Shown one piece after another: positions 1 to 6,457 of a DNA stretch of 11,606 nucleotides. The notes under the pieces are model-generated. The model was given only the letters and a program-made list of their open reading frames with translations. It did no database searches and had not been told where the DNA came from. Every line of letters begins with the position of its first letter. Within the stretch, counting starts at the first letter, position 1. The position numbers were made by a program, and so were the translations under genes. This DNA comes from an uncultured Eubacteriales bacterium (GTDB lineage: Bacteria; Bacillota; Clostridia; Oscillospirales; CAG-382), in contig URSI01000023.1 of NCBI GenBank assembly GCA_900550505.1, positions 1-11,606 on the forward strand, read 5' to 3'.

Positions 1-2181
1 GAGTTTGCTTCCACGGTCAATGTATTCAAACAAGCCCGATTTTTCTAATTTATCGCCGTCAAACCCAAATCTACCGAGCAATAGGATAGAAGAATCTTCA
101 GATTTTCCTTCCTTCTTGTTAAATTCAATAATCTGTTCGAGCGCAACTTCAACAGCGTGTGCGATTGCGTAATTTGCACCGCTTTTATTATCGGCATTCA
201 GCTTTTTAGGGCTTCCATCATAAGTGTAGATAATAACAGGATCAACAATATTTTTAGGAGACTTCAGTTCTTTTGTAATTTGTGCTTCATTTTTCTGAAT
301 GAAGTTACCCGCAATATCAATTACTTCCTGCGAGTTGCGGTAGGTCTTTACGATCTTCAAAAGTTTGGCATAGCCCATTTTCTCTTCAAACTTCGTAAAG
401 AGTGTTATGTCAGAACCGCTAAACGCATAAATTGATTGCCAATCGTCACCAACAGCAATTATTTTAGCATCAGTAACTTCCGATAAAGCTGTTACCAAAT
501 CAAATCTTTGTCGAGAAATATCTTGATACTCATCTACGATAATATATTTGAAATCAAGTTTCTTTTTCATTTCTTTGACTTCTCGGAGAACCCGTGCGGA
601 TTCATTTATCATATCCTCAAAGTCAACGGCATTATTTTCTTTTAAATAACGCTCATATTCCAAATAGCAGTCGTTGCAAATATCCAAGAAAAGTCTTGTA
701 CGTACATTTTGAGTAGAATGGTACATACGGTTAAATTCATACGCAGTAAATCCGTTTGTTTTGAAGTTTGTAATAAAGCGACAAATCAAATTGACAAGTT
801 TTCTTATGTAACGGTTTTCTTCGGTGGATACGAGCTTTTCCATTACTTCTTTGTTGGAACGTGGATGTAACTCAAACCCGTTATTTTCCAGTTCCTCTTG
901 TAAATGCTCTAAGAGAGATCTACGGTCAGAATACTGCGAAAAGGTATATATAAGTTTTGTGCCGTGCTGCCTATGTAGATTGATTTTGTCATTTATAGCT
1001 TTTTTATAGGTTTCAAGCTGATCGTCGCTAAAGCGATCATTTTTACCATCTTGTGTAATGCCGAAATGTTCAATATAGGCAACTTTATCGCCCTGCCGAA
1101 TAATAAAGTCGGGAGTATAGGGCTTTTTTGAAAAAAGAATATCATACTTATACATCGGCTCATATTCATAGTCGATGTTATTCAAATACAAGAAGTTTGC
1201 AATCTCCACCTCTTGATGAGAACGCATTACTTCACTTTGAATTGTTACAGATTTTTTTGTACGAATATCAATAACTTGTTGCTTAAACTCGTTGAGATCG
1301 CTTCGTATTGTAGCAAAATTCGACTTTGCGATTTTATTGAAGAAACTATTTAGATCTTCACCTTCATACGGAGCATCAAAGTACGAAGCAAAAAACATAA
1401 TCAAGTTATTTACAAGACTTTCATTCTTCAATATAGAGCTTTTGAAATAATCCTGTAAAACAAAGTATAACTTTGAAGAATCAACAATATTAAGTTTGTC
1501 TGACGATTGTTTTCTTAGTATGGCATTACCGGTTGAATGGAATGTGGCAATAGGGCAATCTATCGCCAAATCTCTATTCAGTTTGTCCCGAAGTTCTTGA
1601 ACTGCCTTGTTAGTGAAGGAAACAACAAGAATTTGAGAAGGTTCTATACCTTTTTTCTCAACCAAATATTTAACCTTTGCCGCAACAGTAGTAGTTTTAC
1701 CCGCACCTGCACCGGCAATAACGAGACAATAATCTTCGTCTGTGAGTATAACACGGCGCTGATCTTCATCCAGTTTGATTTGAGGATCAACCTTATGAAG
1801 AATATTATCTAAATAATATTTTTCCTCGCTCATCGCGCGACGCATAAATGACTCATTATGCTCGTCTATAAGAGTTTCAAAATTGATGTATCTTGACAAG
1901 GTGGCTTCAACAGCAGAAAGTGCAAGGTCATTGTTTTTGCAGAAAGCATCTAACAATCGGCTGCTTTGAAGCACGCCAAAATACTCGACAGTTTTCTTTC
2001 CGTCAAGCAGCTTTGCACGATATTCACTTTTTGCGATATAGCGGTTTTGTGATAATATGTCGTCCATATAAATCTTTAAGTCCCATAAACTTTGACACTC
2101 GGGACTCTTGAATGACATATTATCCGTGGCAATACTCACTGTCGCATCTTTCTTTTTAAAGAGTTTAGAAAACAATCCCAT
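1..2181 (-). CDS. UvrD/HelD-like superfamily 1 DNA helicase, C-terminus cut by window edge
   Basis: The frame is open for 727 codons from the ATG at 2181 to the left edge, with no stop, so the C-terminal part (later helicase motifs) is missing. Superfamily 1 (UvrD/Rep, closest in style to DNA helicase IV) motifs are visible in order: Walker A GAGAGKTTT near residues 157-165 (Lys162), the following motif VVSFTNKAVQEL, ATFHSTGNAI, the Walker B box DEYQD at 550-554, motif III GDDWQSIYAFSGSD at about 578-590, and KTYRNSQEV. Such proteins are ATP-driven 3'-5' DNA translocases. A block at about 322-375 (SHQEVEIANFLY, then TPDF, then YIEHFG) resembles a PD-(D/E)XK nuclease core seen in some helicase IV-like proteins, but the last residue pattern is ExF rather than ExK. 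AGAAAGG lies 7 bases before the start. The gene is clearly more AT-rich than the rest of the window and follows an HTH gene in an apparent operon. The helicase family is near certain; the biological role (repair or phage defence) is inference. Confidence 0.93.
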   Translation of the reverse strand, partial: MGLFSKLFKKKDATVSIATDNMSFKSPECQSLWDLKIYMDDILSQNRYIAKSEYRAKLLDGKKTVEYFGVLQSSRLLDAFCKNNDLALSAVEATLSRYINFETLIDEHNESFMRRAMSEEKYYLDNILHKVDPQIKLDEDQRRVILTDEDYCLVIAGAGAGKTTTVAAKVKYLVEKKGIEPSQILVVSFTNKAVQELRDKLNRDLAIDCPIATFHSTGNAILRKQSSDKLNIVDSSKLYFVLQDYFKSSILKNESLVNNLIMFFASYFDAPYEGEDLNSFFNKIAKSNFATIRSDLNEFKQQVIDIRTKKSVTIQSEVMRSHQEVEIANFLYLNNIDYEYEPMYKYDILFSKKPYTPDFIIRQGDKVAYIEHFGITQDGKNDRFSDDQLETYKKAINDKINLHRQHGTKLIYTFSQYSDRRSLLEHLQEELENNGFELHPRSNKEVMEKLVSTEENRYIRKLVNLICRFITNFKTNGFTAYEFNRMYHSTQNVRTRLFLDICNDCYLEYERYLKENNAVDFEDMINESARVLREVKEMKKKLDFKYIIVDEYQDISRQRFDLVTALSEVTDAKIIAVGDDWQSIYAFSGSDITLFTKFEEKMGYAKLLKIVKTYRNSQEVIDIAGNFIQKNEAQITKELKSPKNIVDPVIIYTYDGSPKKLNADNKSGANYAIAHAVEVALEQIIEFNKKEGKSEDSSILLLGRFGFDGDKLEKSGLFEYIDRGSKL

Positions 2182-2204
2182 ACATATGCCTTTCTTCTCA
2201 AACG

Positions 2205-2390
2205 CTAGTGGTCGGCAGAAGCTCCGGATTTAATCCAGTTATCAACTTCATCCAATTTAAACTTCCATTGTCTGCCCATTTTATGCGCGGGCATATTTTT
2301 GCTATCGATCCATTTGAAAACTGTATCTCTGCTTACACCGAGATACTCGCATATTTCTTTTAGGGAATACCATCTGTTTGCTATTTCCAC
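2205..2390 (-). CDS. Excisionase-family helix-turn-helix DNA-binding protein
   Basis: This 61-residue protein is almost entirely one winged HTH domain of the excisionase/MerR-like HTH_17 type. The helix-turn-helix spans about residues 8-28 (SLKEICEYLGVSRDTVFKWI), followed by the wing PAHKMGRQWKFK and a helix DEVDNWI. The start is a GTG at 2390 preceded by GAGAGG 8 bases upstream. The stop lies 23 bases before the helicase ATG, so the two are probably cotranscribed from the promoter just upstream. Members of this family serve as phage or transposon excision factors, or as small regulators beside restriction and defence genes. No integrase is in view, so an autoregulator of the helicase operon is the more likely job here. 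The fold is very likely; the role is inferred. Confidence 0.9.
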   Translation of the reverse strand: MEIANRWYSLKEICEYLGVSRDTVFKWIDSKNMPAHKMGRQWKFKLDEVDNWIKSGASADH

Positions 2391-2429
2391 GTTTTTAACC
2401 TCTCAAATTTAAAGTGTTAAGGCATTTTT

Positions 2430-2458
2430 ATTATATCATATAATTGGGTGGTTTGCAA
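2430..2458 (-). promoter_or_regulatory. Sigma-A-type promoter for HTH-helicase operon
   Basis: On the minus strand TTGCAA (2453-2458) and a perfect TATAAT (2430-2435) are separated by exactly 17 bases, about 40 bases upstream of the HTH GTG start. This is a strong match to the vegetative promoter consensus. Confidence 0.8.
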
Positions 2459-2500
2459 CATGTTAAAGTCGATTAGCGTAGGTTTAGGAATTTTAACATG
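2459..2500. repeat. 9-bp inverted repeat abutting the -35 box, candidate operator
   Basis: CATGTTAAA at 2459-2467 and its exact reverse complement TTTAACATG at 2492-2500 are separated by 24 bases. The promoter-proximal arm begins at the base next to the -35 hexamer of the HTH-helicase promoter, which suits an operator. Binding by the HTH protein is inference. Confidence 0.5.
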
Positions 2501-2540
2501 AATTATGATCGTAAAATTGCAGTGCAAGCGATGAATACAT

Positions 2541-2579
2541 AAAAATGACAGTACAGTCTTTCGACCATACTGTCATTTT
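2541..2579 (-). terminator. Hairpin with T-run, probable rho-independent terminator
   Basis: Perfect 12-bp arms AAAATGACAGTA (2542-2553) and TACTGTCATTTT (2568-2579) enclose a 14-base loop. Read on the minus strand the stem ends in TTTTT. The T and A tracts on both sides could let it act in both directions. It sits near the composition change between the AT-rich left block and the GC-richer remainder. Confidence 0.55.
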
Positions 2580-2702
2580 GTTCATCCTATTCGGTTTTGG
2601 TTTTTCTCCGTTAAGGACATCACGCCTTCGGGCAGGGAGCTTATTTGATGTACAGTAAGGTACGCCGTATTCAGACTGCACATGAAAACGACGGACCGCG
2701 CC

Positions 2703-2734
2703 AAAATCCGTAGAACACGGCATCGGGTTCTACG
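2703..2734 (-). terminator. Hairpin directly after small membrane protein gene
   Basis: CGTAGAAC (2709-2716) pairs with GTTCTACG (2727-2734), with two further CG pairs possible inside. On the minus strand the hairpin begins one base after the TGA of the 2736-3146 gene and is followed by GATTTTGG. The short T-run makes it a moderate terminator; the hairpin at 2541-2579 may be the backup. Confidence 0.55.
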
Positions 2735-2735
2735 C

Positions 2736-3146
2736 TCAGTCCTCCGGCGCTATCCAGATGGTCTTCTGAGAATTCTCACCCTGAAGGATGAGGCGAGCGG
2801 TGCCTTCTCTGATGGGGATCTCAAGGTCAAAATAACCGTCCGCATCACTCTCTACCGCAAAATGGTCAGCATAGCATCCTCTCATGGTCAAGTACGCATA
2901 AAGGACACCGTCGTCATTCACACGGTAGGAAAGCTTATAAGAATGGTAATAATACCCGTCTTTATCCACCGACAGCCGCAGCGACGCAATATTGTCCTCC
3001 ACCGTTGTGGAACGTGCGAACAGCACTTGCGAGGTATCGCAGTCGCGCGGGCGGTTATAAAAGATGACCGTAGACCCCGCCAATATCGCGCCGGCAACGA
3101 GCAGGCAGCAGAACGTAATGATAACGAGTTTGTAAAACCTGTTCAT
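2736..3146 (-). CDS. Small single-pass membrane protein of unknown function
   Basis: I do not recognise this family. With the ATG at 3146 the product is 136 residues: a short basic start (MNRFYK), one hydrophobic segment at about residues 7-29, then a soluble C-terminal domain rich in Tyr, Asp and alternating polar/hydrophobic stretches that looks beta-rich. The soluble part holds two cysteines (Cys36 and Cys91) that could form a disulfide if it is exported. I chose 3146 because GGAG lies 9 bases upstream; an in-frame ATG at 3176 would add ten residues (MSFQSSEHYQ) but has no ribosome binding site. The gene follows the GntR-family gene by 71 bases on the same strand, so it is probably in that operon and may be its regulatory target. 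The frame is likely real; the function is unknown. Confidence 0.75.
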   Translation of the reverse strand: MNRFYKLVIITFCCLLVAGAILAGSTVIFYNRPRDCDTSQVLFARSTTVEDNIASLRLSVDKDGYYYHSYKLSYRVNDDGVLYAYLTMRGCYADHFAVESDADGYFDLEIPIREGTARLILQGENSQKTIWIAPED

Positions 3147-3217
3147 TTGATAATGCTCCGAAGACTGAAATGACATCCGTCAGATGTATGTAACAGGCAG
3201 CGCAGGAAATGTCGCGA

Positions 3218-3592
3218 CTACACCGTCCGCAGTGCCGACGTTACCGATTCAAGTATCTCGTCGTCGGTAAGATGCAGTCGCCGTACCGCTTCGACAAATT
3301 CCGCGGTACGCTTGCGGGCGACCCGCTCGCGGAGCGATCCTATAAAAGCGGCGTCCTGTGAGACGAACTTGCCCGCGGTGGTGCGGGTGTATATAACACC
3401 CTGTTCTTCCAGCAGCGTAAGCGCACGCTGCACCGTGTTGGGATTGGTACCGTGTTTTTCGCTGATTTCCCGGACTGAATCGAGCCTGTCACCGGGACGG
3501 AGATTCCCGGCGGAGATCTCTTCAAGCACCCAGTCGACAAGCTGCAGATACAGCGGACCGTTCCCGTTTTTCTTCAAGGATGGATAGTTCAC
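3218..3592 (-). CDS. GntR-family transcriptional regulator, YtrA type
   Basis: This 124-residue protein has the GntR winged HTH at about residues 13-80: PLYLQLVDWVLEEI, the LRPGDRLDSVREISEKHG segment, then NPNTVQRALTLLEEQGVIYTR and the wing ending in GKFVS. Only about 44 residues follow, predicted helical, which is the short tail typical of the YtrA subfamily rather than the large effector domains of FadR or HutC types. YtrA-type proteins usually repress their own operon, often with ABC transporter genes; here the only downstream partner is a small membrane protein. The start is GTG at 3592, supported by a near-perfect AAGGAGG 6 bases upstream. Its mRNA has a long leader with a possible anti-Shine-Dalgarno element. 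The family call is firm; the target genes are inferred. Confidence 0.93.
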   Translation of the reverse strand: MNYPSLKKNGNGPLYLQLVDWVLEEISAGNLRPGDRLDSVREISEKHGTNPNTVQRALTLLEEQGVIYTRTTAGKFVSQDAAFIGSLRERVARKRTAEFVEAVRRLHLTDDEILESVTSALRTV

Positions 3593-3750
3593 GAGGTGCC
3601 TCCTTCAACGATATGCTGTTTGCGCACGACAAAAACCGGAAGACCAGCGCAGCGGCTCATCCCCCGTTATGATATGCGCGAAGGAGAATTTCCCCGTGCT
3701 GCGCGGCCGTTTTTTGCTGCGGACGCAGCGGCATCATACACCGCAGGCTC

Positions 3751-3779
3751 ATTTTAACAGATTTCACACGGTTTTTCAA
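3751..3779 (-). promoter_or_regulatory. Sigma-A-type promoter for GntR-membrane protein operon
   Basis: On the minus strand TTGAAA (3774-3779) and TAAAAT (3751-3756) are spaced by 17 bases. The implied transcript has a leader of roughly 150 bases before the GTG at 3592. It is divergent from the promoter at 3829-3857. Confidence 0.7.
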
Positions 3780-3828
3780 TAGCTGTGAGCAATTTTCCTT
3801 TTTTGTTCGGAGAGAAGCTTAATTTTGC

Positions 3829-3857
3829 TTGACATTCAGCTGTTTGCATGGTATAAT
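3829..3857 (+). promoter_or_regulatory. Near-consensus promoter for solute-binding lipoprotein
   Basis: TTGACA (3829-3834) and TATAAT (3852-3857) both match the consensus perfectly with a 17-base spacer. The leader to the ATG at 3935 is about 70 bases and contains a 7-bp inverted repeat (GTGCATA 3877-3883, TATGCAC 3904-3910). Such a perfect promoter suggests high expression or tight repression. Confidence 0.85.
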
Positions 3858-3934
3858 ATGGACAATAAGTGTGCAAGTGCATAGATGGTTTTTCGCGCGT
3901 GTGTATGCACAATAAAAAAGAAGGAGCAAACGGC

Positions 3935-5410
3935 ATGAAAAGGACGGTTCGGCTGACAGCGGTGCTACTTTGCCTGCTGATGGTCTGTTCGGTCGCTCTG
4001 GTGTCCTGTAAGGGCGACGGTGACGAATCAAAGGGCGGCGCTCAGAGCAATACCACTTCTACTTCCGGTCAGGATGAGCTTTACAAAAACCTCAACGAGA
4101 TAATCAAGTGGGACAGAGACCTCAACATACTTGTTCAGGGTGAGGATTACGGTACTTACTATTGTCAGGATTTCACGTATGACGAGGAGCTTGACGGCGA
4201 CGTCGTTAACGATGCCATACTGAAGCGCAACGACGCGCTGAAGGAGATCTACGGTGTAACGGTGGTCGACATACCGGCGGCTCAAGGTCAGCTCGAGGTT
4301 ATGCTTCGCAATGATATAGACGGCGGCACAAAGCTTTATGACGTTGCTACGCCTTATATGCTTTCAGCTGCAAATCTCGCGAAGCAGGGGCTGCTTTATC
4401 CTCTTACCAAGTTTGATACGATACATTTTGACCAGCCGTGGTGGGATCAGAGCCTTGTGAGTCAGCTTTCGGCACTTGACGCTCTGTTCTTTGCCACAGG
4501 CGATATCGGTTTGCTCAACAAGGTGTGTGCTTATTCGATAGCGTTCAATAAGGATATGATAACCGACAACGGTCTTGAGAGTCCGTATGACTTGGTCAAG
4601 AGCCATACTTGGACGCTTGACAAGATGTCCGAGATGGCGAAATCAGTGCTCAGCGATGACGGCGACGGTGTGTATCAGTACGACGGAAACGATGTGTTCG
4701 GTCTTTCATCCGCTTATGGGGACGCGCTTAGTTTCTATGTCGGGACAGGTAATAATCTCTGCGTGCTTAACGGGGAAAAGATCCCCGAGATATCTATAGG
4801 TTCGGGCAACACCGTGGCGATCGTTCAGGAGCTTGTCACGATGCTCAACGAGGACTGGGTCATCCATGCTCAGGAGATGGGCGACAATATGTGGGATAAG
4901 TCGCTTGCCATATTCAGCGAAGGCAGAGCGCTGTTCCGTACGAACGCTTTTTCGGCTAATAAAAAGCTGCGTGATACCGACGTTGTCTTCGGTATAGTGC
5001 CGCTGCCCTTGGCGGACGAAGATCAGGAGGATTATTATTCCTATTGCTCGACGAACGGCACCGTGTCGACTGTCACGATACCGAGCAACTGCGACGATCC
5101 GGAATTTTCCGCCTACATGCTTGAGGCGGCGGCCATAGAAGGCAAGAATTACCTCACGCCCGCATATGTCGACAACACTCTGCGTTATCGCGACACGCGT
5201 GACGACGAGTCGCAGGAGATGCTTGACATCATATTCAGCAATGTGGTATATGAGGTCGCGCAGGTCAACAACTTCGGTCTTTCAACTATTATCAGTGGGC
5301 TTGTGCAGAATAACAGCACGGATGTGGCGTCGGCGCTCGATACCCAGAGATCCGCAGTGCAGGAGGCTATCGATAATTGTGTAGCTGAACTGGCGAAGTG
5401 GAACTATTGA
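3935..5410 (+). CDS. Extracellular solute-binding lipoprotein, sugar ABC transporter type
   Basis: The 491-residue product begins with a lipoprotein signal peptide: basic MKRTVR, a hydrophobic core, and the lipobox LVSC with lipidated Cys25. A Gly/Ser/Thr/Asp-rich linker follows to about residue 45. The rest has the look of family 1 extracellular solute-binding proteins, with a LNILVQGEDYG entry strand, NDAILKRNDALKEIYGV, YDVATPYMLSAANLAKQGLLYPL and a late GIVPLP motif. The predicted role is capturing a sugar or oligosaccharide outside the membrane for an ABC importer. No permease or ATPase gene lies beside it and a strong terminator follows at once, so it is an orphan that must use a transporter encoded elsewhere or act as a sensor. 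The start is 3935 because GAAGGAG precedes it by 8 bases and the signal peptide begins there; an in-frame ATG at 3869 adds 22 unlikely residues. The ligand cannot be read from sequence. Confidence 0.9.
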   Translation: MKRTVRLTAVLLCLLMVCSVALVSCKGDGDESKGGAQSNTTSTSGQDELYKNLNEIIKWDRDLNILVQGEDYGTYYCQDFTYDEELDGDVVNDAILKRNDALKEIYGVTVVDIPAAQGQLEVMLRNDIDGGTKLYDVATPYMLSAANLAKQGLLYPLTKFDTIHFDQPWWDQSLVSQLSALDALFFATGDIGLLNKVCAYSIAFNKDMITDNGLESPYDLVKSHTWTLDKMSEMAKSVLSDDGDGVYQYDGNDVFGLSSAYGDALSFYVGTGNNLCVLNGEKIPEISIGSGNTVAIVQELVTMLNEDWVIHAQEMGDNMWDKSLAIFSEGRALFRTNAFSANKKLRDTDVVFGIVPLPLADEDQEDYYSYCSTNGTVSTVTIPSNCDDPEFSAYMLEAAAIEGKNYLTPAYVDNTLRYRDTRDDESQEMLDIIFSNVVYEVAQVNNFGLSTIISGLVQNNSTDVASALDTQRSAVQEAIDNCVAELAKWNY

Positions 5411-5417
5411 GCTGAAA

Positions 5418-5433
5418 GCTGCCTGCCGGCAGC
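5418..5433 (+). other. Short GC hairpin before the terminator
   Basis: GCTGCC and GGCAGC pair around a TGCC loop, 7 bases after the lipoprotein stop. It has no strong T-run and probably stabilises the mRNA end or helps the terminator that follows. Confidence 0.45.
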
Positions 5434-5438
5434 CTTGT

Positions 5439-5470
5439 TTCCGGAGCGCTAAGGCGCTCCGGAATTTTTT
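5439..5470 (+). terminator. Strong rho-independent terminator after lipoprotein gene
   Basis: TTCCGGAGCGC (5439-5449) and GCGCTCCGGAA (5454-5464) form a perfect 11-bp stem with a 4-base loop, followed by six T residues. It ends the single-gene unit of the solute-binding protein and separates it from the sigma factor operon. Confidence 0.92.
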
Positions 5471-5583
5471 GACATCGTGGTATTTCCGGCTCATGACGGA
5501 TATCGATGCAAAAATACGGTCATAATATTTTACCGTGCATCAGGCGGCCATAACCGGGCATGATGTTATTGGGGAACGGGTAG

Positions 5584-6090
5584 ATGAAGGAATTCGAGCA
5601 AATATACAAAGAATATTTTCCTCGCGTTTACTCGTTTTTATACGGGATGTGCGGGAATGCGTCGCTTGCTGAGGAACTTACGCAGGAGAGCTTTTATCAG
5701 GCTTTTGTATCGTTTCACAGATATAACGGCAGCTGTGAGCTTTTCACGTGGCTCGCTGCGATAGCTAAAAATACGTATTTCAAATACCTGAGACGCGCGC
5801 GCAGCGATGAGGATATAGAGACTGTGGTGCTTTACGCCGACGAGTCCGAATCGCCGGAAAAGGCGATGGAATCGAGGGTGACGTCTCAGATGATAAAGCA
5901 GGCGATCTCCGAGCTGAGCGATAAGCAGCGTGATGTGACGGTGTTGCGGCTTTACGCGGAGCTTCCGTTTTCGCAGATAGCGGCATTGCTCGGGATAAGC
6001 GAAGGCACGGCAAAGGTTTTGTATTGCAGGGCGCGGTCGCGGCTGCGCGAGCTGCTGTATGAGCTGCGTACCGGCAGCGTGAGGAGTTAG
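5584..6090 (+). CDS. ECF-type RNA polymerase sigma factor
   Basis: This 168-residue protein has the two-domain layout of extracytoplasmic function sigma factors. Region 2 spans about residues 3-71: YKEYFPRVYSFLY, AEELTQESFYQAF, then FTWLAAIAKNTYFKYLRR. An acidic linker (DEDIETV through ADESESPEKAME) leads to region 4 at about 107-160, with LSDKQRDVTVLRLYAELPFSQIAALLGISEGTAKVLYCRARSRL split by the usual HTH. It directs RNA polymerase to a small regulon and is normally held by its anti-sigma factor, which is encoded one base downstream. The ATG at 5584 has only a weak GGGGAA upstream. I could not identify a clear ECF-type promoter in the 113 bases before it, so autoregulation is not shown. The family call is firm; the inducing signal is unknown. 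Confidence 0.94.
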   Translation: MKEFEQIYKEYFPRVYSFLYGMCGNASLAEELTQESFYQAFVSFHRYNGSCELFTWLAAIAKNTYFKYLRRARSDEDIETVVLYADESESPEKAMESRVTSQMIKQAISELSDKQRDVTVLRLYAELPFSQIAALLGISEGTAKVLYCRARSRLRELLYELRTGSVRS

Positions 6091-6091
6091 C

Positions 6092-6454
6092 ATGAAAGGG
6101 AAGACAGAAATGAAACTGAGTTGTGATATGGCAATGGATCTTGCGCCGCTGTATTCCGACGGCTGTGCCAGCAAGGATACTCGCGAGGCGGTGAGAGAGC
6201 ATCTTGCCGGATGTGAGCGGTGCCGCAGATATTTTGCCGCTGTCAACAGCGAGCCCAAGGTATGCCGTGTGACGTCCGTACCGAACGCGGTCGATTATGC
6301 TGCCGTATCCCGCAGATTACACAGACAGCGGATAAAGGTCAGAGCAGCAATGGCGGCCGCGCTTTTGCTGGCTGCGGGAGTTGCATCGGCCGTATCTGCC
6401 GAGATAATATATGCGTCGGGCAAGCGCAGCGGCATGCGGGAGAAGGGGCGTTAA
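6092..6454 (+). CDS. Zinc-finger anti-sigma factor, single membrane segment
   Basis: The 120-residue product carries a zinc-binding anti-sigma (ZAS, zf-HC2) motif: Cys11 and the H37-x3-C41-x2-C44 cluster in HLAGCERCRRYF, in a helical N-terminal domain that would clamp the sigma factor. A linker leads to one membrane segment at about residues 85-108, rich in Ala and Leu. Only about 12 basic residues remain after it, so there is almost no extracytoplasmic sensor domain; the signal may be sensed in the membrane, by the zinc site or through another protein. The ATG at 6092 begins one base after the sigma stop, with GAGGAG 5 bases upstream. An in-frame ATG at residue 7 is a less likely start. Pairing with the ECF gene and the ZAS motif make the call strong. 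Confidence 0.9.
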   Translation: MKGKTEMKLSCDMAMDLAPLYSDGCASKDTREAVREHLAGCERCRRYFAAVNSEPKVCRVTSVPNAVDYAAVSRRLHRQRIKVRAAMAAALLLAAGVASAVSAEIIYASGKRSGMREKGR

Positions 6455-6457
6455 GTC

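Noticed and set aside
157..2111. Several plus-strand open frames of 60-90 codons
   Set aside because: They lie opposite the continuous helicase frame with all its motifs in order, have no ribosome binding sites or recognisable domains, and are shadows of it.
2493..2723. Minus-strand 76-codon frame
   Set aside because: It runs through both hairpins, has no recognisable domain and no convincing ribosome binding site; treated as noncoding.
2682..3173. Plus-strand 163-codon frame
   Set aside because: It is opposite the membrane protein gene, is rich in Arg without domain features, and the minus-strand frame has a membrane segment and operon context.
3697..3783. Short plus-strand GTG frame after a GAAGGAG-like sequence
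   Set aside because: The 28-residue product is featureless and lies in the GntR leader; the GAAGGAG is better explained as the complement of the GntR ribosome binding site.
5471..5583. Possible promoter and dyads before the ECF sigma gene (for example ACGGT 5516-5520 with ACCGT 5532-5536)
   Set aside because: The arms are only 5 bp and no -35/-10 pair fits sigma-A or a known ECF consensus well enough to report.
5638..6258. Long minus-strand frames opposite the sigma and anti-sigma genes
   Set aside because: Composition-driven antisense frames; the plus strand carries clear sigma and zinc-finger motifs.
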